DNA from: Bradysia coprophila
Lineage: Eukaryota; Arthropoda; Insecta; Diptera; Sciaridae
Assembly: GCF_014529535.1 (NCBI RefSeq)
Contig: NC_050737.1
Coordinates: 8,786,725-8,850,724, forward strand
DNA length: 64,000 bases
Reading direction: 5' to 3'
Under the pieces are notes generated by a model. It did no database searches and was not told the DNA's origin. It saw only the letters and a program-made list of their open reading frames with translations. Shown one piece after another: positions 1 through 12,220 of the stretch (the stretch's first letter is position 1; every line of letters begins with the position of its first letter). A program made the position numbers and the translations under genes.

Positions 1-302
1 TTCAACTGAATCCATATGGCCAGTGCTCTTTAACAATTTTCAACGCAATAATGCAAAGAAGTATGATATTGTAAAGGTGCAAAGTTTTCGGCTTTTGCTT
101 AGCAAATACATGGAATAATCGTAATGAACCTTGTCTGGTACGCTTGGGAAGATTGCGAAACAGCCAAGCTTAACAAAAACAATTTTTTATTGGGTTTAAT
201 TTTAACATAGACAGCCTCCAGCTACACAGCTGGAAAAGGGTAACCCCTTCAAGGATTCCAAAGAACAAACAATTTTTCTCAAATACAAAGTCAAATTACC
301 TC

Positions 303-560
303 TTGGGTTGCAAATTTTTTTCTTTAATTTCCCAAAAGATGCGTTTTTACTATCCCAAATTAGACTTTGTACAGTCTGAGAAATATAAGCAGTCAACTGT
401 TCAATATTTAAAATCCAACTTGTTCCACATTCAATATCCACCTTATCATGCACACAAGTTGGATCATAAACGTTAAATAGATGACTTCTTATTTTTCTAG
501 GATTATAAATGCCGTTCCAAATGGCGAATAAGTGAATCCGAGTGAACTTTTATTCACAAT
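303..560 (-). CDS. Unassigned coding-like stretch, possible exon
   Basis: The minus strand is open for about 85 codons, from about 560 down to a consensus-like donor (AGAG then GTAATT) near 303. A pyrimidine-rich acceptor (CCCTTTTCCAG) lies about 60 bp further on, but the join would reach a stop within two codons. The translation is not low complexity and contains several Cys and Trp residues (for example IWNGIYNPRK and CVHDKVDIECG). I do not recognise the family. It could be a terminal exon of a gene or a decayed transposase. There is no clear start and no partner exon. Confidence 0.25.
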
Positions 561-1762
561 TATTTAAAAAGAAAAGTAAGAGTCTCAGTTTAAAATTTTC
601 GTACAAAATTGAAACTCATGGATGCGTTCACAGTTTCACGTCATACGCTTGTATCCAACAACGCACGAGCTCCGTCATCAGCGTCATCATCAGTCATAAT
701 AATATCACTGCGCAAAACCCGCAAAACACAAAATGTGACAATAGTGCACGAAAAACCACTTAAAAGTCAAAGTGTGACGCAACTCCATGTCACTTTGGAT
801 TCTGGTAGTTTCCTCATTGAGACTTTCTCGCACATTAAAAAAAGTTCGACATTGTCTATTAAAGTCTCTAAAGATCAGTAACGAAGCTGAGGAAAATGAC
901 CCATTCTGGCTTGACTATCAAAGATCAACTCGAAGACTGACAAATGGCCAGAAATTGTTCCATAAAAAGTACTTCTCCTGGAGGTGTTTGATCACTTGAA
1001 AGCGACCTCGCGGGCAGCACTAAGGTAAACTAATGAAAAGACATATTAGTGTTGCCAGCGAGGTCCCTGGCAAATGATTACTTGTTATTATATTTTCTAA
1101 AAATTGGACAGATCCTTCAAGGCGAGTTAAAATAACTCGTCCGAATTATTATTTCCATCATAACAGTCTATAGAATGTTAAAAAATAAAACACGGAGAGC
1201 GATTTCTGACCAGTTAATTTTAACTAAATTGTGAGTCTTATTTAAACTGGGCTTACTCTCAATGTTTAATTCATTCGTGAATTTTTGACAGCTGACCCAC
1301 AGATCAGTTCAATATCTCTCTACGTGAAATAAATAATCGGGTGAATTCAAATGAATGATTTCATATAAATAAACTCACCTCTCAATGAAAATCATTAAAA
1401 GGTGAGTTTTTTTTACCTTTGTACTTTGTACCTGGTTTGTACTTTCATTGGGAATACTTTCCCTTGGCTAACACTTTTTCAATGTCGGAGTGGACTTGCA
1501 TCACCCGTCAACCCATACAAACAATAACTACATCTGTCAAAACAAACTTTTCATATTTTTGTTGCGCACTCGAGAAATTGTTGAAGAAATTTGGCTTTTG
1601 CCGAAAGGAAATTAATTAGTGGAAAATTTGAACAACGATGCAAGTTACGCGAAACGTATGTCAATCAAAAACTATTAAAAATAATTTGAATTAAACATAA
1701 AAGCAGTGATAAAAATTGATGCAAAGAAATTTGTGTCTTGTGTACAGATAATTTGTCAGTTG
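561..1762. other. Intergenic / SREBP upstream flank
   Basis: Only short overlapping ORFs in shifted frames (540-1000 and 1419-1619), none with recognisable motifs. The stretch probably holds the SREBP promoter and any untranslated first exon, but I cannot place a transcription start. Confidence 0.4.
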
Positions 1763-1770
1763 TGACGTCA
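1763..1770. promoter_or_regulatory. Perfect CRE palindrome upstream of SREBP
   Basis: TGACGTCA, the full cAMP response element bound by CREB/ATF bZIP factors, lies about 115 bp before the SREBP start codon. Match by sequence only; an 8-bp palindrome can occur by chance. Confidence 0.4.
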
Positions 1771-1883
1771 GATAGTATGATCTGTTTTGGCGAATTTGAT
1801 TGGCTTAGGAAATAAGGTGATTTATTGAAAACAAGTTTTTGAGTGCATTCATCGAATTTTAACCGAAATAAACAAATTACGGA

Positions 1884-4800
1884 ATGGATTCGAAGCGGCA
1901 GAATTGGGATAAATTTCTGCCCGATGGAATGGAACAGCCACTGTTCGATATTGTTAAAAATGAAGACATTGCCAGTACGTTTAATAGTGACGTTTTGCCG
2001 GACGATGTTCTTGAAGATATTATGAGTGATTTGGGGCTGACTTCTGAAGTGTTTAGCAACAGCAGTGCCGTTTATTCGGATGTGTCATTTGATCCTACCG
2101 ACTCGTTCGAAAACAATTCGGATGATGTAACCGACGATTTTATGATGCAACCCCTGTACTCCTTCGGCTTCGACAAATCACAAGCGAAAGATCCAATACT
2201 TTCGTCCATCGATTACAAGCAGCCGATGGGAGTACCCGAAATGTTAAAACACACGGCACCATTAGTTTCTCCGGCATTGACATCGCCAGCGTTAGCTTCA
2301 CCCGCATTGGTATCGCCACCATTAACATCGCCAGTACTAGCATCGCCAACACAAGCATCGCCGACAATGATGTCACCAACATCATCTCCAACACCATTGT
2401 CACCGGTCACACAGTCTCCATCCTCATCGCCTCAGTATGGTCCCATTAAATTGCAGGTGCTACGCAATCAACAGAAAGTATTGCAGCCCCAGACACAACA
2501 ACAACAGATTCATATCCTCAGTGACAGGAACTCACTAAAAACAGCTAATTTGGCAACCATCAATGGGCATCATGTCAAATCGAAATCGAACCAGTCGAAG
2601 AACAAAAAAGGCTTAATAATGCAACAGCTGATTCAGCAGCAACGCCAACAGCCACAAACAATAAGCCAACAACAGCCTCAACAGCAACAACAACAGCAAC
2701 AGCAGCAACAACAACAAGTTCTAACCTTACAGAGCATTACGCCAACTGTTATGTACACAACAACTGTATCTGGCAGTGTTGCACCGATCGAACAACAAAA
2801 TATTCTCGTCAACGGACATCTGTTAACAACCACACGGATTCCTGTCGTACTGGATACGGAAAACAAAGTGCCGATCACAAGAATCGTTCCGAAAGTGAAA
2901 GAAGTGAAACGATCCGCACACAATGCCATCGAAAGACGATACCGCACATCGATAAACGACAAAATAATCGAATTGAAAAATATGATTGTCGGTGAGTCGG
3001 CCAAATTGAACAAGTCGGCCATACTCAAGAAATCCGTCGAGAAGATAAAAGATCTGCAGAAGGAAAACCATGATTTGAAGTCGGAAAACAAACGGTTAAA
3101 GAAGGAGTTGATCAGCTTGCGCGGTGGACCGGCACCAATGGTAACGTTGGAACAACTGTTGAGTGATGGACGAGGCAAAAAGAAAACAAAGGAAATCTAC
3201 CATTCTCATGCATCGCCGGCAATGTCTGAAGATGCACCAATGACACCACCCCGAAGCGACGAATCAAATCCATCTTCTTCGCCTCCATATTCGGACAGTT
3301 CAATGCCGCCATCACCGTTTAGTGGACGAGACGATACGATGTCTTCGGTGCGTGGAATGGCAGCACACTCTCGCTTGGCACTATGTGCTTTTATGTTTGC
3401 TGTGTTGGCTTTCAATCCGTTTTCCCATTTCGCAGATCCAGGCAGTGGATCGCTCGGAGGAAATTCTTTTGATTCATCACCCTCCAGACGAATGATACTG
3501 TCAGCTGGCAACGATTGTAAATAACCATTGATACGAAACTTTGATTTCGGTTTTTTAATTAATTTCTCTCTCCGTCCAGACGATTCACCTTTGCATTCGA
3601 TTGGCGTGTTCATTCTCATCTGGACGATCAACTTCGCAATTTTCTTCTTTGGCTTAGTGAAACTACTGGTCAATGGCGATCCGATAATCAATTTCGATCC
3701 GTCCACCTCGGACACGTTGACAAAATTGAAAAAACGGGCTGAGCTCGAATTCAACGCTGGCAATCACAACGAGGCCTACCTGGAATACATGAAATGTTTG
3801 AAAATTTTCGGTCTAAACTTGCCATCATCGAAATTGGAATCATTTACCATGACGACGTGGCAATTTGTGCGGATGTGCTTGCATCGGATTTGGATTGGAC
3901 GCTGGTTGTCGCGTAAAGCTGGTGGCCTATTTTGCACGGATTTACAGCGAAAGAAAGCTTTGACCTCGTCCATGGAATTGTCGCTGATTATGCACCGCTT
4001 GAACCAATTGCATTTGACCAGCGATGTTGGGGATTCAAATGGATTGATGTTGTCGCTATTCGCTGTGAACATGGCCGAGGCTTCCATGAGTATTATGAGT
4101 ACCGAAGAAGCCGTGGAGATTTTCTTGACAGCAGCACTGAGAGTCAAGCGAACATATCCAAAGTATTTGCAGTTTTTCAATCGGTGAGTCATTTCTTTTG
4201 CAGTCCAGTTGACGATAGTTTTTGTACTGAGATCGGGAGGATAGGTCTGAACAACGATTTTTCCAATTCCATTTTCAGCTACTATTTGAGCAAAGCCAAG
4301 CAAATATCCGCATCATCGAACGTGAAAATATCCGACAAATTGGCTTGGGCACTCACCTCGTACGGCTACAAATTCCTAACAACGCATCCATTCTTAAATG
4401 GAACCAGCAAAACCAACAACAACAACGAACTGTTCAGCATAATGACAAATTCGTCGCAACCACTGGCAATGGTCAAACGAGATTACCGTCAACATTTATT
4501 GGAACGAGCACTGCAATGTCTGATTGGCGTTGGTACCGCCAAAAATGAAGTGAAAATCGATTCGGATAGCAATGACAATTTGTCAGCCTCCCAGATCAGC
4601 GATGTGTTGAGCTACACGAAACTATTGATTGGATGCAGTGACGACGATCCGTTGTCGGCCTGGTGGTCAAATTTACTGACTACGGCCGCTTATTGGCTGT
4701 TGGGCGATGATGACGAGGCTGAGAAGTATCATAAACTCATACAGAAGATGCCGAAAATTTTGTCCGGTGGCGATAAATCGTTGCCAATGGCTTTGATTAG

Positions 4801-5967
4801 TGTTTTCAATGCAAAGAAATCGTTGCTGTAAGTCCTGCCTTTGAAGGTCTTTTCTGTCACTTGCTGATGTTTAATGTGCGTTGGTTTATGTTGTAGGAAG
4901 AAAATGTCGTACAACTACGTTTACTACAAGGACGAAGAAATGGCTTGTAATTCGGCTAGTGACGTTCTCGAACACGGTCTGACCTGCAACAAAATGAAGT
5001 CCACACAAGGAGAGATCAATATGGTGAGTACATTTCCGTTTTGTCCATTTAACCGATGGCAACCTAGCATTCCGTTGACTATTAGGTTGCATTGTAGTTG
5101 CATTGCATTGATTAAGGAAGTTGCAGTACCTCTACAATGTTAACCCAATGGTTAAATTAATTCATCCCACTTTGGTTAGTCCACATTTACCGCATTCAAT
5201 GTTTTTGATCGAATTCGGTGTTTCGTAGTTAATTTTGCTCTCTTTCTTTGTCGCTCGGCGGAAATCTAGTTGGTTCAACTTCTTCTGTGTGACTGGTTAC
5301 TCGAAACACGAACGGCTTGCTGGGAAGCCCATAATAAGAATCTACAGGCGAATCTCGATGACGATGGCTATCGTCTAGTGAACAGTTTATTCTTACATAA
5401 TTTCCAGCGTGACTTGAACTCACTTCGTTCAATAATGGAAGACATTCCGGTAAGTGAAGTTTTGGGATTCCGGATTTTTTCCCTCCTCTGCTTCATCGTC
5501 CATCGAAACCGATAGTTCACTTACTCTACTCCGGTTTACAGGCGGCCCAAACTCGACTTTATTTGTACGAAGCTGTGTGCCGTTTTATGGCTGGGGCATC
5601 GCCTGGTCCCACACAACAACTGCTGGACAGAAGTCTGCGATACCGCAACACAAAATCGTCAATTATTTGCGGTAAAGGTATGGACTGCGAGGAAGTAGAG
5701 TCTAATGTGGACAGATGTTTTAAAGTCAAAAAAAAAAATTATTTTAAAGATCGCAATCAACAATGGGAAGGCGGTGAACGAGATCGTGCCTCGGCCATGT
5801 ATGTTGCATGCAAATATCTTCCGACGCCGCTACTTTCGTCGCCGGGTGAACGAGCTGGCATGTTGGCTGAAGCGGCAAAGACACTCGAAAAAATTGGCGA
5901 TCGCAAAAAATTGAACGATTGCTATCAGCTGATGAAATCGCTGGGCAGCAATTCGGTTACAAATTAA
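1884..5967 (+). CDS. SREBP: Sterol regulatory element-binding protein (SREBP), complete
   Basis: Membrane-bound bHLH-zipper transcription factor of the ER; SCAP escorts it to the Golgi, where S1P and S2P release the N-terminal activator of lipid-synthesis genes. Exons: 1884-3516, 3580-4183, 4279-4827, 4897-5023, 5270-5449, 5542-5967, giving 1172 residues, close to other family members. An in-frame TAA at 1869-1871 fixes the start. Order: acidic activation region (about 1-60); Ser/Pro repeats (128-182); polyGln (about 251-279); bHLH 342-388 with the SREBP-specific Tyr353; zipper Leu391, 398, 405; membrane segment about 498-515 with the LC pair (500-501) at the S2P position; luminal loop with RMIL (536-539) fitting S1P's RxxL; second membrane segment 552-575; SCAP-binding C-terminal domain. 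AATAAA at 6163-6168. In Drosophila the pathway responds to phosphatidylethanolamine rather than sterol; whether that holds here is inference. Confidence 0.96.
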
Positions 5968-6010
5968 GACAAATTTAATTTTTAGAAGCACTGGGTGGGT
6001 TGGTCCTTTG

Positions 6011-6043
6011 ACGTAAGATCATACGTTCACGTATGATTTTACG
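6011..6043. other. Stem-loop in SREBP 3' UTR
   Basis: Arms of 14 nt (CGTAAGATCATACG and CGTATGATTTTACG, one mismatch when paired) enclose a short loop, between the SREBP stop codon and its AATAAA. It could form in the mRNA 3' UTR. No function is assigned. Confidence 0.5.
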
Positions 6044-6168
6044 AGAATATCTCCATGCATTTTGCACGGATTTTTTTTTATATTTTTACGTTAAAAGCGC
6101 AACGTACCTGCTGCAGGATGTGTGCATCTTTAATTTATCATCATCACAACATCAACAACAACAATAAA

Positions 6169-6734
6169 AATCATACTGAGGCATAACTTTATATTAATTT
6201 TGTTTTGTAAAAGACTTTTAGATTGTCGTAAATACAAGTAGCGTTATTTTTTTTGGACAACAATGACTTGTTTTGCATCAACACTAAGCTTCGATGCTGT
6301 GTCATAATCGATCCTACATCTTGAATCAAATGGACAATTCTGATAAAACCATTTATATCGAATAACTAGCCAACAATCTTTTAGTATGTTCCCCAAAGGT
6401 GCCCATTAGATTCTTGGTGTATGAAGTACTCCTGAGTTGGTCCCTAGGTTCCCACAATAAAATTATTGATCGAACGGTTGTCAGCAGTTGTGTTTCCGTT
6501 TTCTATCAGTTCCACATCAAATGGAGACGAAAATGGCTCATGGCAACGTACCACCATATGCGTCTCGGAATTTCACATACCACAATCGCATAGTGTATCA
6601 TACGTTCGAACGACACTTGTAATGACAAGTTCATACAACTAAGATACTGTGTCATTGTCAAGTGCAAATGTTGGTGCGTTGCTCATTCAAATGTTTCTAT
6701 TTCGTCTTCCTACTACACTGAACTATAACGATAG
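6169..6734. other. Intergenic after SREBP
   Basis: AT-rich sequence after the SREBP poly(A) signal. I see no gene, structured repeat or RNA in it. Confidence 0.4.
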
Positions 6735-7650
6735 GTGAGAGGGAGGTGTAAGTCTTACGTTTCCCAGATACGACTACTCGTCGTTATGGGTTTCTTTAAA
6801 TATGTTAATGATGCCTTCGTTAAAGTATTAAATCATCTGGATTTGGACACTAATGACGAACTTTGGGTTTCTGGTGACTTCAATCTTCCGAGTGTTGACT
6901 GGATCGCTCAGTATGAGTGCTCTCACCCTAATGGTGATCTGAACAATTGTGTTGATGATGGGAATGTGATGATTCCCTATAATTTGGGCGATAGCGTCAA
7001 AGCTGATCTATTGCATACCTTGCTGAGCGTCGATCTTCATCAAATGAATAACATTAGGAACGGTGACGGAAGAATTTTGGACCTCGCTTTTTCGTCAAAT
7101 CCTTTCAATGTGGAAGTAGCTAAGTCTCCGTATCCTATGAACACGGACCCGTACCACGTACATGTCGAAGTCTGGATTCCTGTATGCAGCTCACCCAGTG
7201 TTCCCATATGCAACAGAAGCAAAGAGTTTAACTATGTCAAAGCAGACTTTACTGGTCTTAATCGATACTTGTGTTCAGTTGATTGGAATAGTACGTTGTG
7301 CTACTTGGATAATGTTAATGACAAAGTTAGGCCTTCTTTGACGTCATCCTATCTGGATTGAGAACTTTCGTTCCTTACAAGCGCAAGAATCAACGTAACA
7401 AAGCTCATGTTCAATACAAGCAGAGTGATCTTCAATCTGATAAATTGAAGTTTTTTGCGGTGTGCAAAGAATTCGAAGCAGCACACGAGAATTCGTTTTT
7501 TTGGATATCTTGAGAAGACACAGAATGATCTTGTATCAAATCCGTCGAAGTCCGTCCTCTGACTATTCAGCAATCATATCTTCTAGAACACTGAGCTCAT
7601 CTGATCCTGATGTGATCTGCAGTTACTTCGCCAATTTCTTCGAAACGTAG
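6735..7650 (+). pseudogene. Broken LINE endonuclease / pre-RT fragment
   Basis: The first part (to 7361) translates to the C-terminal half of an APE-type endonuclease of a non-LTR retrotransposon: GDFNLPSVDW, then RILDLAFSSNP, then DPYHVHVEVW in the place of the usual S/T-D-H motif. DFTGLNRYLCSVDWNS resembles the linker that follows the endonuclease in jockey/CR1-type ORF2 proteins. A stop at 7359-7361 breaks it. Linker-like sequence (AHENSFFWIS, QNDLVSNPSK) continues to about 7650 in shifted frames with further stops. The N-terminal half and the whole reverse transcriptase are missing, so this is a dead fragment truncated at both ends. Confidence 0.75.
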
Positions 7651-7735
7651 AAGAATAGTACATCACGTCCTTGTTTGAAGATTTTTATTTTACCGCGAAG
7701 GGAGGTTTGAAGCCCGAACCGAAGGTAAAATCGTG
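7648..7735. repeat. Foldback element abutting the LINE remnant
   Basis: Starts GAATAGTACATCACG. The arms TTTTACCGCGAAG and CCGAAGGTAAAA enclose a GAAGCC-rich centre. The end sequence and GC-rich apex match the foldback elements further along the window. Confidence 0.45.
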
Positions 7736-7772
7736 GCAAAATAGCAATCTCCAAAATTTTTACGTAATTTCA

Positions 7773-7859
7773 CTTGCCAAGCCCTGCGAAAATGAAAATT
7801 ATCGCAAGTGTCAACGGTGTGTTCCTTGCGAAAATTTCATATTCGCAGGGTGCTGCAAG
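7773..7859. repeat. Palindrome (foldback)
   Basis: Imperfect inverted repeat: arms of about 33 nt with CCCTGCGAAAATGAAAATT on the left answered by AAATTTCATATTCGCAGGG on the right, loop of about 17 nt around 7808-7824. Probably a miniature foldback repeat. Confidence 0.6.
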
Positions 7860-8859
7860 TAAAAAGCTTGATCGGTTTTTGTGATTCGAGATCTATGATA
7901 GCGGTCATTTTCTTCTGAATAGTAAGTTCCGTCAATTTCTAAAATGTGAAATTAGGTTGATGACCGATTTATCGACTCGGTTAAAATTCAATTGTATGTT
8001 CGATTGAAAAGTTTTGTATTCACACGAACCTTAATGTCTCATCTCTGACCACTACTATTATACCGTAAATTTTATGAAATAGCAGCAAAGTCATCGTTTC
8101 ATTGCACACTAACGCTTGTTCTGTGTAGTTAGAGCTTTCGAAAATCAACCATTTTGTTCCAACGAGTTAAATTCGTATTTTCAAATTAGTTTTACAGAGC
8201 AAATTAACCGAAATCAAGTTTACAACGGAAATAACTTATTCTGAAGAAATACAGGTATGTCAAAAAAAATTGTATTAGATGCAGCGGAACTTCATTACAA
8301 GATCAATTTTAACTAATCTTCACTGAATCGTCATCGACAAAAAGGAAACTTGAAAAGCAACCCAATACGCGTCGAATAAGACATATATGTCAATATTTCA
8401 TGTAGTGTTGCAACGCGGCTATTGCCCAGAAATTTTCAACTTGAAGGTGCACTTCGGCAATATAGCTCACAAGGCGTAAAGCTACTACTGAGCGTTAAAT
8501 TGGTTTGTTAGGGTCCTAGTAGGACCGTCCTACTAAAGCTAATATCACAATGTTGTCCTAACAAGACTCGTCATCATCCGTCAGTAACATTTCATTTTCA
8601 AAATTATTGCTTTTTCATCGATTTTCGTGTTTTTCAACACAAATTTTCAGTGAGCGACCCCTAAATCGTCTCGTGTGACGTCCATACAAAACTTTTGTTA
8701 GGGATAAACAAGGGATCGTTTTTCGCGTTCTGCCCCAGACGTTTCGACACTTACCTTTTTTTGACAAGCGCACGGTTTGTATACCTCAGCATTTTTCTCA
8801 TTCGCAGTGCTCCGATAAATCTTGTTATTAAAAAAAACGGTTTGACTGTTACTACTTAA
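7860..8859. other. Intergenic, nothing recognised
   Basis: AT-rich; no coding potential, RNA gene or clear repeat seen. Confidence 0.35.
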
Positions 8860-9930
8860 AAGACATTGTATATATTTTGGTCATCTTATGACTCCATGAC
8901 CCAATTCTGACTGATTTCTGACTATTACGCAATTCTGCCATTTTCCATACTTCAATTCATCGATTTTCCATATATTTTGGTCAACTGATGACTCCATGAT
9001 TCAATATTGCCACTTTCCATATATTTTTGCCAACTGATGACTTCATGACTCACTTCTAGGCATGGGCGATAATGAAAATGATTATCGATAATTATCAATT
9101 ATCGATAATCGATAATTATCGACTTTTTTTATCGAAAATTATCAAAAAAATATCGATAATCGATAATTATTGATATTTTGATAATTATCAAGATATCGAT
9201 AATTCGATATATCGATATTTCGGTCCGAAAATCCGATATTTATCGATATATTCCGATATATCGGTATATTATCATGAATTTTCAGATAAATATCAAAATA
9301 TCGATATTTTGATAATTATCGAATTTCGATATTTTGATAATTATCGATAATCATTAAATTATCGATAACGATATGATTAATCAATTATCGATAATTTCTT
9401 TCGATTGATAATTTTGAACGCCTCCCATCCCTACTCGCTTCTCCCATTTTCAATATATCTAGATCAACCGATGAATCCACGACTCATCAGCGATTGGACT
9501 AAGCCCTCAATGATTGGACTAAGCCAAATTCATCCGTTTTACTTCTATACACTGAGTAAAGAGTACAACCTGAAGTGAATCACAGAGAACCGGTGACTTT
9601 CATTTTTCATAAGCTGAAAGCCTATCAAAATGAAACTCAAAAAAGAAAATAAAAAGAAAAACAGGAACAGTTTAAACACTCTTCCCTTGCCCATGGCTCA
9701 CGTATTTAAAACAAATTGAAGTATAAGATTTGAAATCAACCGATTAAAAATACTGTGATCGATGGAAGTAATAAACACGATAATAATACTGGTCATATGC
9801 TTGACGTCTGTAATTTTCCATGTTGTTCAACTTACGAGACTCAATGATTCAATTCTCCCATTTCCAATAATATTTTAGTTAACTGACTCAATTCTGAAAT
9901 TTTGCAGATATTTTGACCAACTTTTATTCT
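8860..9930. repeat. Decayed tandem repeat, about 50-bp unit
   Basis: A phrase of the type TTCCATATATTTTGGTCAAC followed by TGATGACTCCATGA-TCAATTCTG recurs near 8866, 8962, 9014, 9447, 9815 and 9890 in progressively diverged form. A hAT-like element (9057-9433) is inserted in it. Confidence 0.55.
9057..9433. mobile_element. hAT-like miniature element, ATCGATAAT-filled
   Basis: Starts TAGGCATGGGCG; the right end reversed reads TAGGGATGGGAGG. The flanks are CTCACTTC (9049-9056) and CTCGCTTC (9434-9441), a one-mismatch 8-bp target duplication as hAT transposases make. The 377-bp interior is almost wholly composed of overlapping ATCGATAATT / TATCGATA motifs in both directions and has no coding capacity. 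TATCGATA is also the DREF/BEAF core site of flies. Non-autonomous. Confidence 0.8.
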
Positions 9931-10770
9931 ACATGTAGTAGTCTCTCTAAAATGGAAAATTTCAACATTGTGCCTACTGAAATAGTAGTACTGATGTAGA
10001 TATTGGATCATAAATAAGGTCGATTGTGCTGTGAGATAAAAATTATCTGAAAAAATAAAATAAAATCAGAGGCATAAGGCCGCTTTTGAGCGAAGCTGGA
10101 ACGACGCAATAGAGTATTTTGACCCCGTTAGTATTTTTATATGCTACAGAGAATACATGATTGACCTGTGTGACTGAGAAAGGCTACTCACGATAAAAAT
10201 CAATGCTCTCAAGTTACCTATAGACGATAGCCTTGTACAAATACCAAGTCCCCCACATTACAATGGAATAAAGAAATTCGTTTCTTCTATCAATTTTTGT
10301 CAAATAACCCCACTTGTGTATAATGTTCATTGAAACTGGATCATGTCTTTAATCCCAGATTTGATAATGTTATTTTTGTGCAGATGTAAAGAAGAAAAAC
10401 GACAAAGAGTCATCACATCAAAGTTAAATACATTTGTGTATAGAAACGTTGAAAACCGTTTAAATGGTTTCGTACCACAATCGGTGCTCTTTTCAACGTT
10501 TTTCTTTGCTATAACAACAAAAGGGTATTAGAATTATTTGATTTACGTCTCTTTTTGTGTAAAATCTTTTTTTTTATCTCTTTTTCGTTGAAATGGTTGA
10601 ACAAAGTACACCATCTCTTCTTAATAGTAAAATTGATTTTAAATTACATGTTCGACAGCACCATAGAAATTGATAACGAATACCCTTGAGTCATGCACAT
10701 AACATTGCAACAAGAATAGACCGGCTGAAGCCTGGTGAGGTCTTTTTTCTTTTCTTTTTCCAATTTCAAA
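9931..10770. other. Intergenic
   Basis: One 62-codon ORF (10343-10531) without recognisable motifs. Nothing else seen. Confidence 0.35.
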
Positions 10771-11131
10771 ATGAGCGATCGGTTACCAGATAACAAATAA
10801 TAATGATTTGCCTGGTGTTGATTTGATCATAGTAGCATTGCAATTTACCATAGTGGTAGTCAACTACAAAATACTCGATTTATAAATAGACCAGCAGGCC
10901 GAATAATTTCATCAGTCGGTGCGCATCTCTCGAACAGTTAACATCTTCGCTGATAATTATTTTGGTAGTCCAACTACCAAAAAATACCAAATTTTCAAAT
11001 CGCAATGTCTGCTATGAGCGATCGGTTACCAGATAACAAATAATAATGATTTGCCTGGTGTTGATTTGATCATAGTAGCATTGCAATTCACCATAGTGGT
11101 AGTCAACTACCAAATACTCGATTTATAAATT
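10771..11131. repeat. Partial tandem duplication, 243-bp unit
   Basis: 10771-10888 is repeated almost exactly at 11014-11131 (118 bp, a few substitutions), offset 243 bp. Both copies start ATGAGCGATCGGTTACC and end at a TATAAAT(A) box. The 125 bp unique to the first copy hold an initiator-like site and a start codon. Reads as one full 243-bp unit followed by a truncated second unit. Confidence 0.75.
10881..11041 (+). promoter_or_regulatory. Core-promoter-like TATA + initiator with short ORF
   Basis: TATAAATA at 10881-10888 is followed at typical arthropod spacing (about 31 bp) by TCAGT at 10912-10916. About 95 bp further an ATG (11006) opens only 12 codons (MSAMSDRLPDNK) before TAA. This is the arrangement of a strong insect core promoter and 5' UTR, but the coding part is missing. 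Probably a truncated gene copy; chance is possible. Confidence 0.35.
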
Positions 11132-11788
11132 ATGAGCTTTCGGAGCTTTTCGCAAAATAAATTTGTACAATTCAGAGAGATTTTCAAATATATGGGAAAA
11201 TGTACAGCTCTTTGTTACCAATTTTTTTGTAATTGTATGACGTTTCGTATACTCGACATATGAAAACATTTTTATATTGTAACGTAGCAGCAATACGAAA
11301 AGTGAAATTAATTAAATAAAAATAATTTATTTCGGTAAAATAATTCCAGAAACGTGTTCCTTTCAGGCTTTTGCACTTGTGAGCATGTAAATTACTTCTC
11401 GAAAGTTTTTGCGTTAGTCATGATTTGTCACTTTGCGCCAACCTCACACATGAAAGTGTCAATTTTGTAACGTAGCAGCACAACAATTTTGGTGTGATTT
11501 TCTTTAAAAATTGATTAATTTTTTTTTTCAAATAATAACAGGTCTACTAATACTCTACAGAATCTAGTAAAAAATTAGATACCATTCCCTCTCATTCCCT
11601 CAATAATTGAAGAAGTTTAACAGAAAATGTCATTTTTAGATCACATACATTTTCCCATATACTGTGTGTCGAAGTTGGTAAACAAATCATACAATATGCT
11701 ATACACGAACGTTTAACAGCACGAAAAACATTATGCCATTCGCATTTTCGATGCCAGTACCGGTTTAACCTACCGGCCATAGCACACA

Positions 11789-12220
11789 GAGGGATTTTTT
11801 TGAAAGTGGACCATGCTATTTTTTGGCACTGATCGAAAGATAAATATTCGCCAGGTACGATATATCACCTTTTGAAGCTCATCAAAATTTCCGGCCTTTG
11901 ACTGAAACATTATTTTTGTTATTTTCGAACAATGGCACAGGACATGGACGATATCTGTGCTTGCGCGCATCTACTGGACAATACCTATCTAATTAACCCC
12001 CACACATGTATGTCCATAGCCTGTGGCGGCAATAAATCATCACGTACAAAAAACACCAATTTTCGATTTTTGGAGGAGGTTTCCCAGCCAATAAAAGAAT
12101 ATTAAAATTAAACGACCGCGGTTTTAGACTATTGGGGCTAAGGATTATATGGGCATGTAAACAAAGTGTCGCCAAAAAATAGCTCCAACGGAGTCTGGTC
12201 CACTTTCAAAAAAATCCCTC
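11789..12220. mobile_element. Terminal-inverted-repeat element, 432 bp
   Basis: Exact 24-bp terminal inverted repeats: GAGGGATTTTTTTGAAAG at 11789 onward plus TGGACC, and the reverse complement ending at 12220. No convincing target-site duplication. Short minus-strand ORFs inside show no transposase motif. Probably non-autonomous. Confidence 0.65.

Noticed and set aside
1499..1509. SRE-like ATCACCCGTC upstream of SREBP, suggesting autoregulation
   Set aside because: Matches only 8 of 10 positions of the classic site and lies 375 bp from the ATG without support.
2140..3178. Long minus-strand ORFs opposite SREBP exon 1
   Set aside because: Shadows of the Ser/Pro repeats and the polyGln tract; no motifs of their own.
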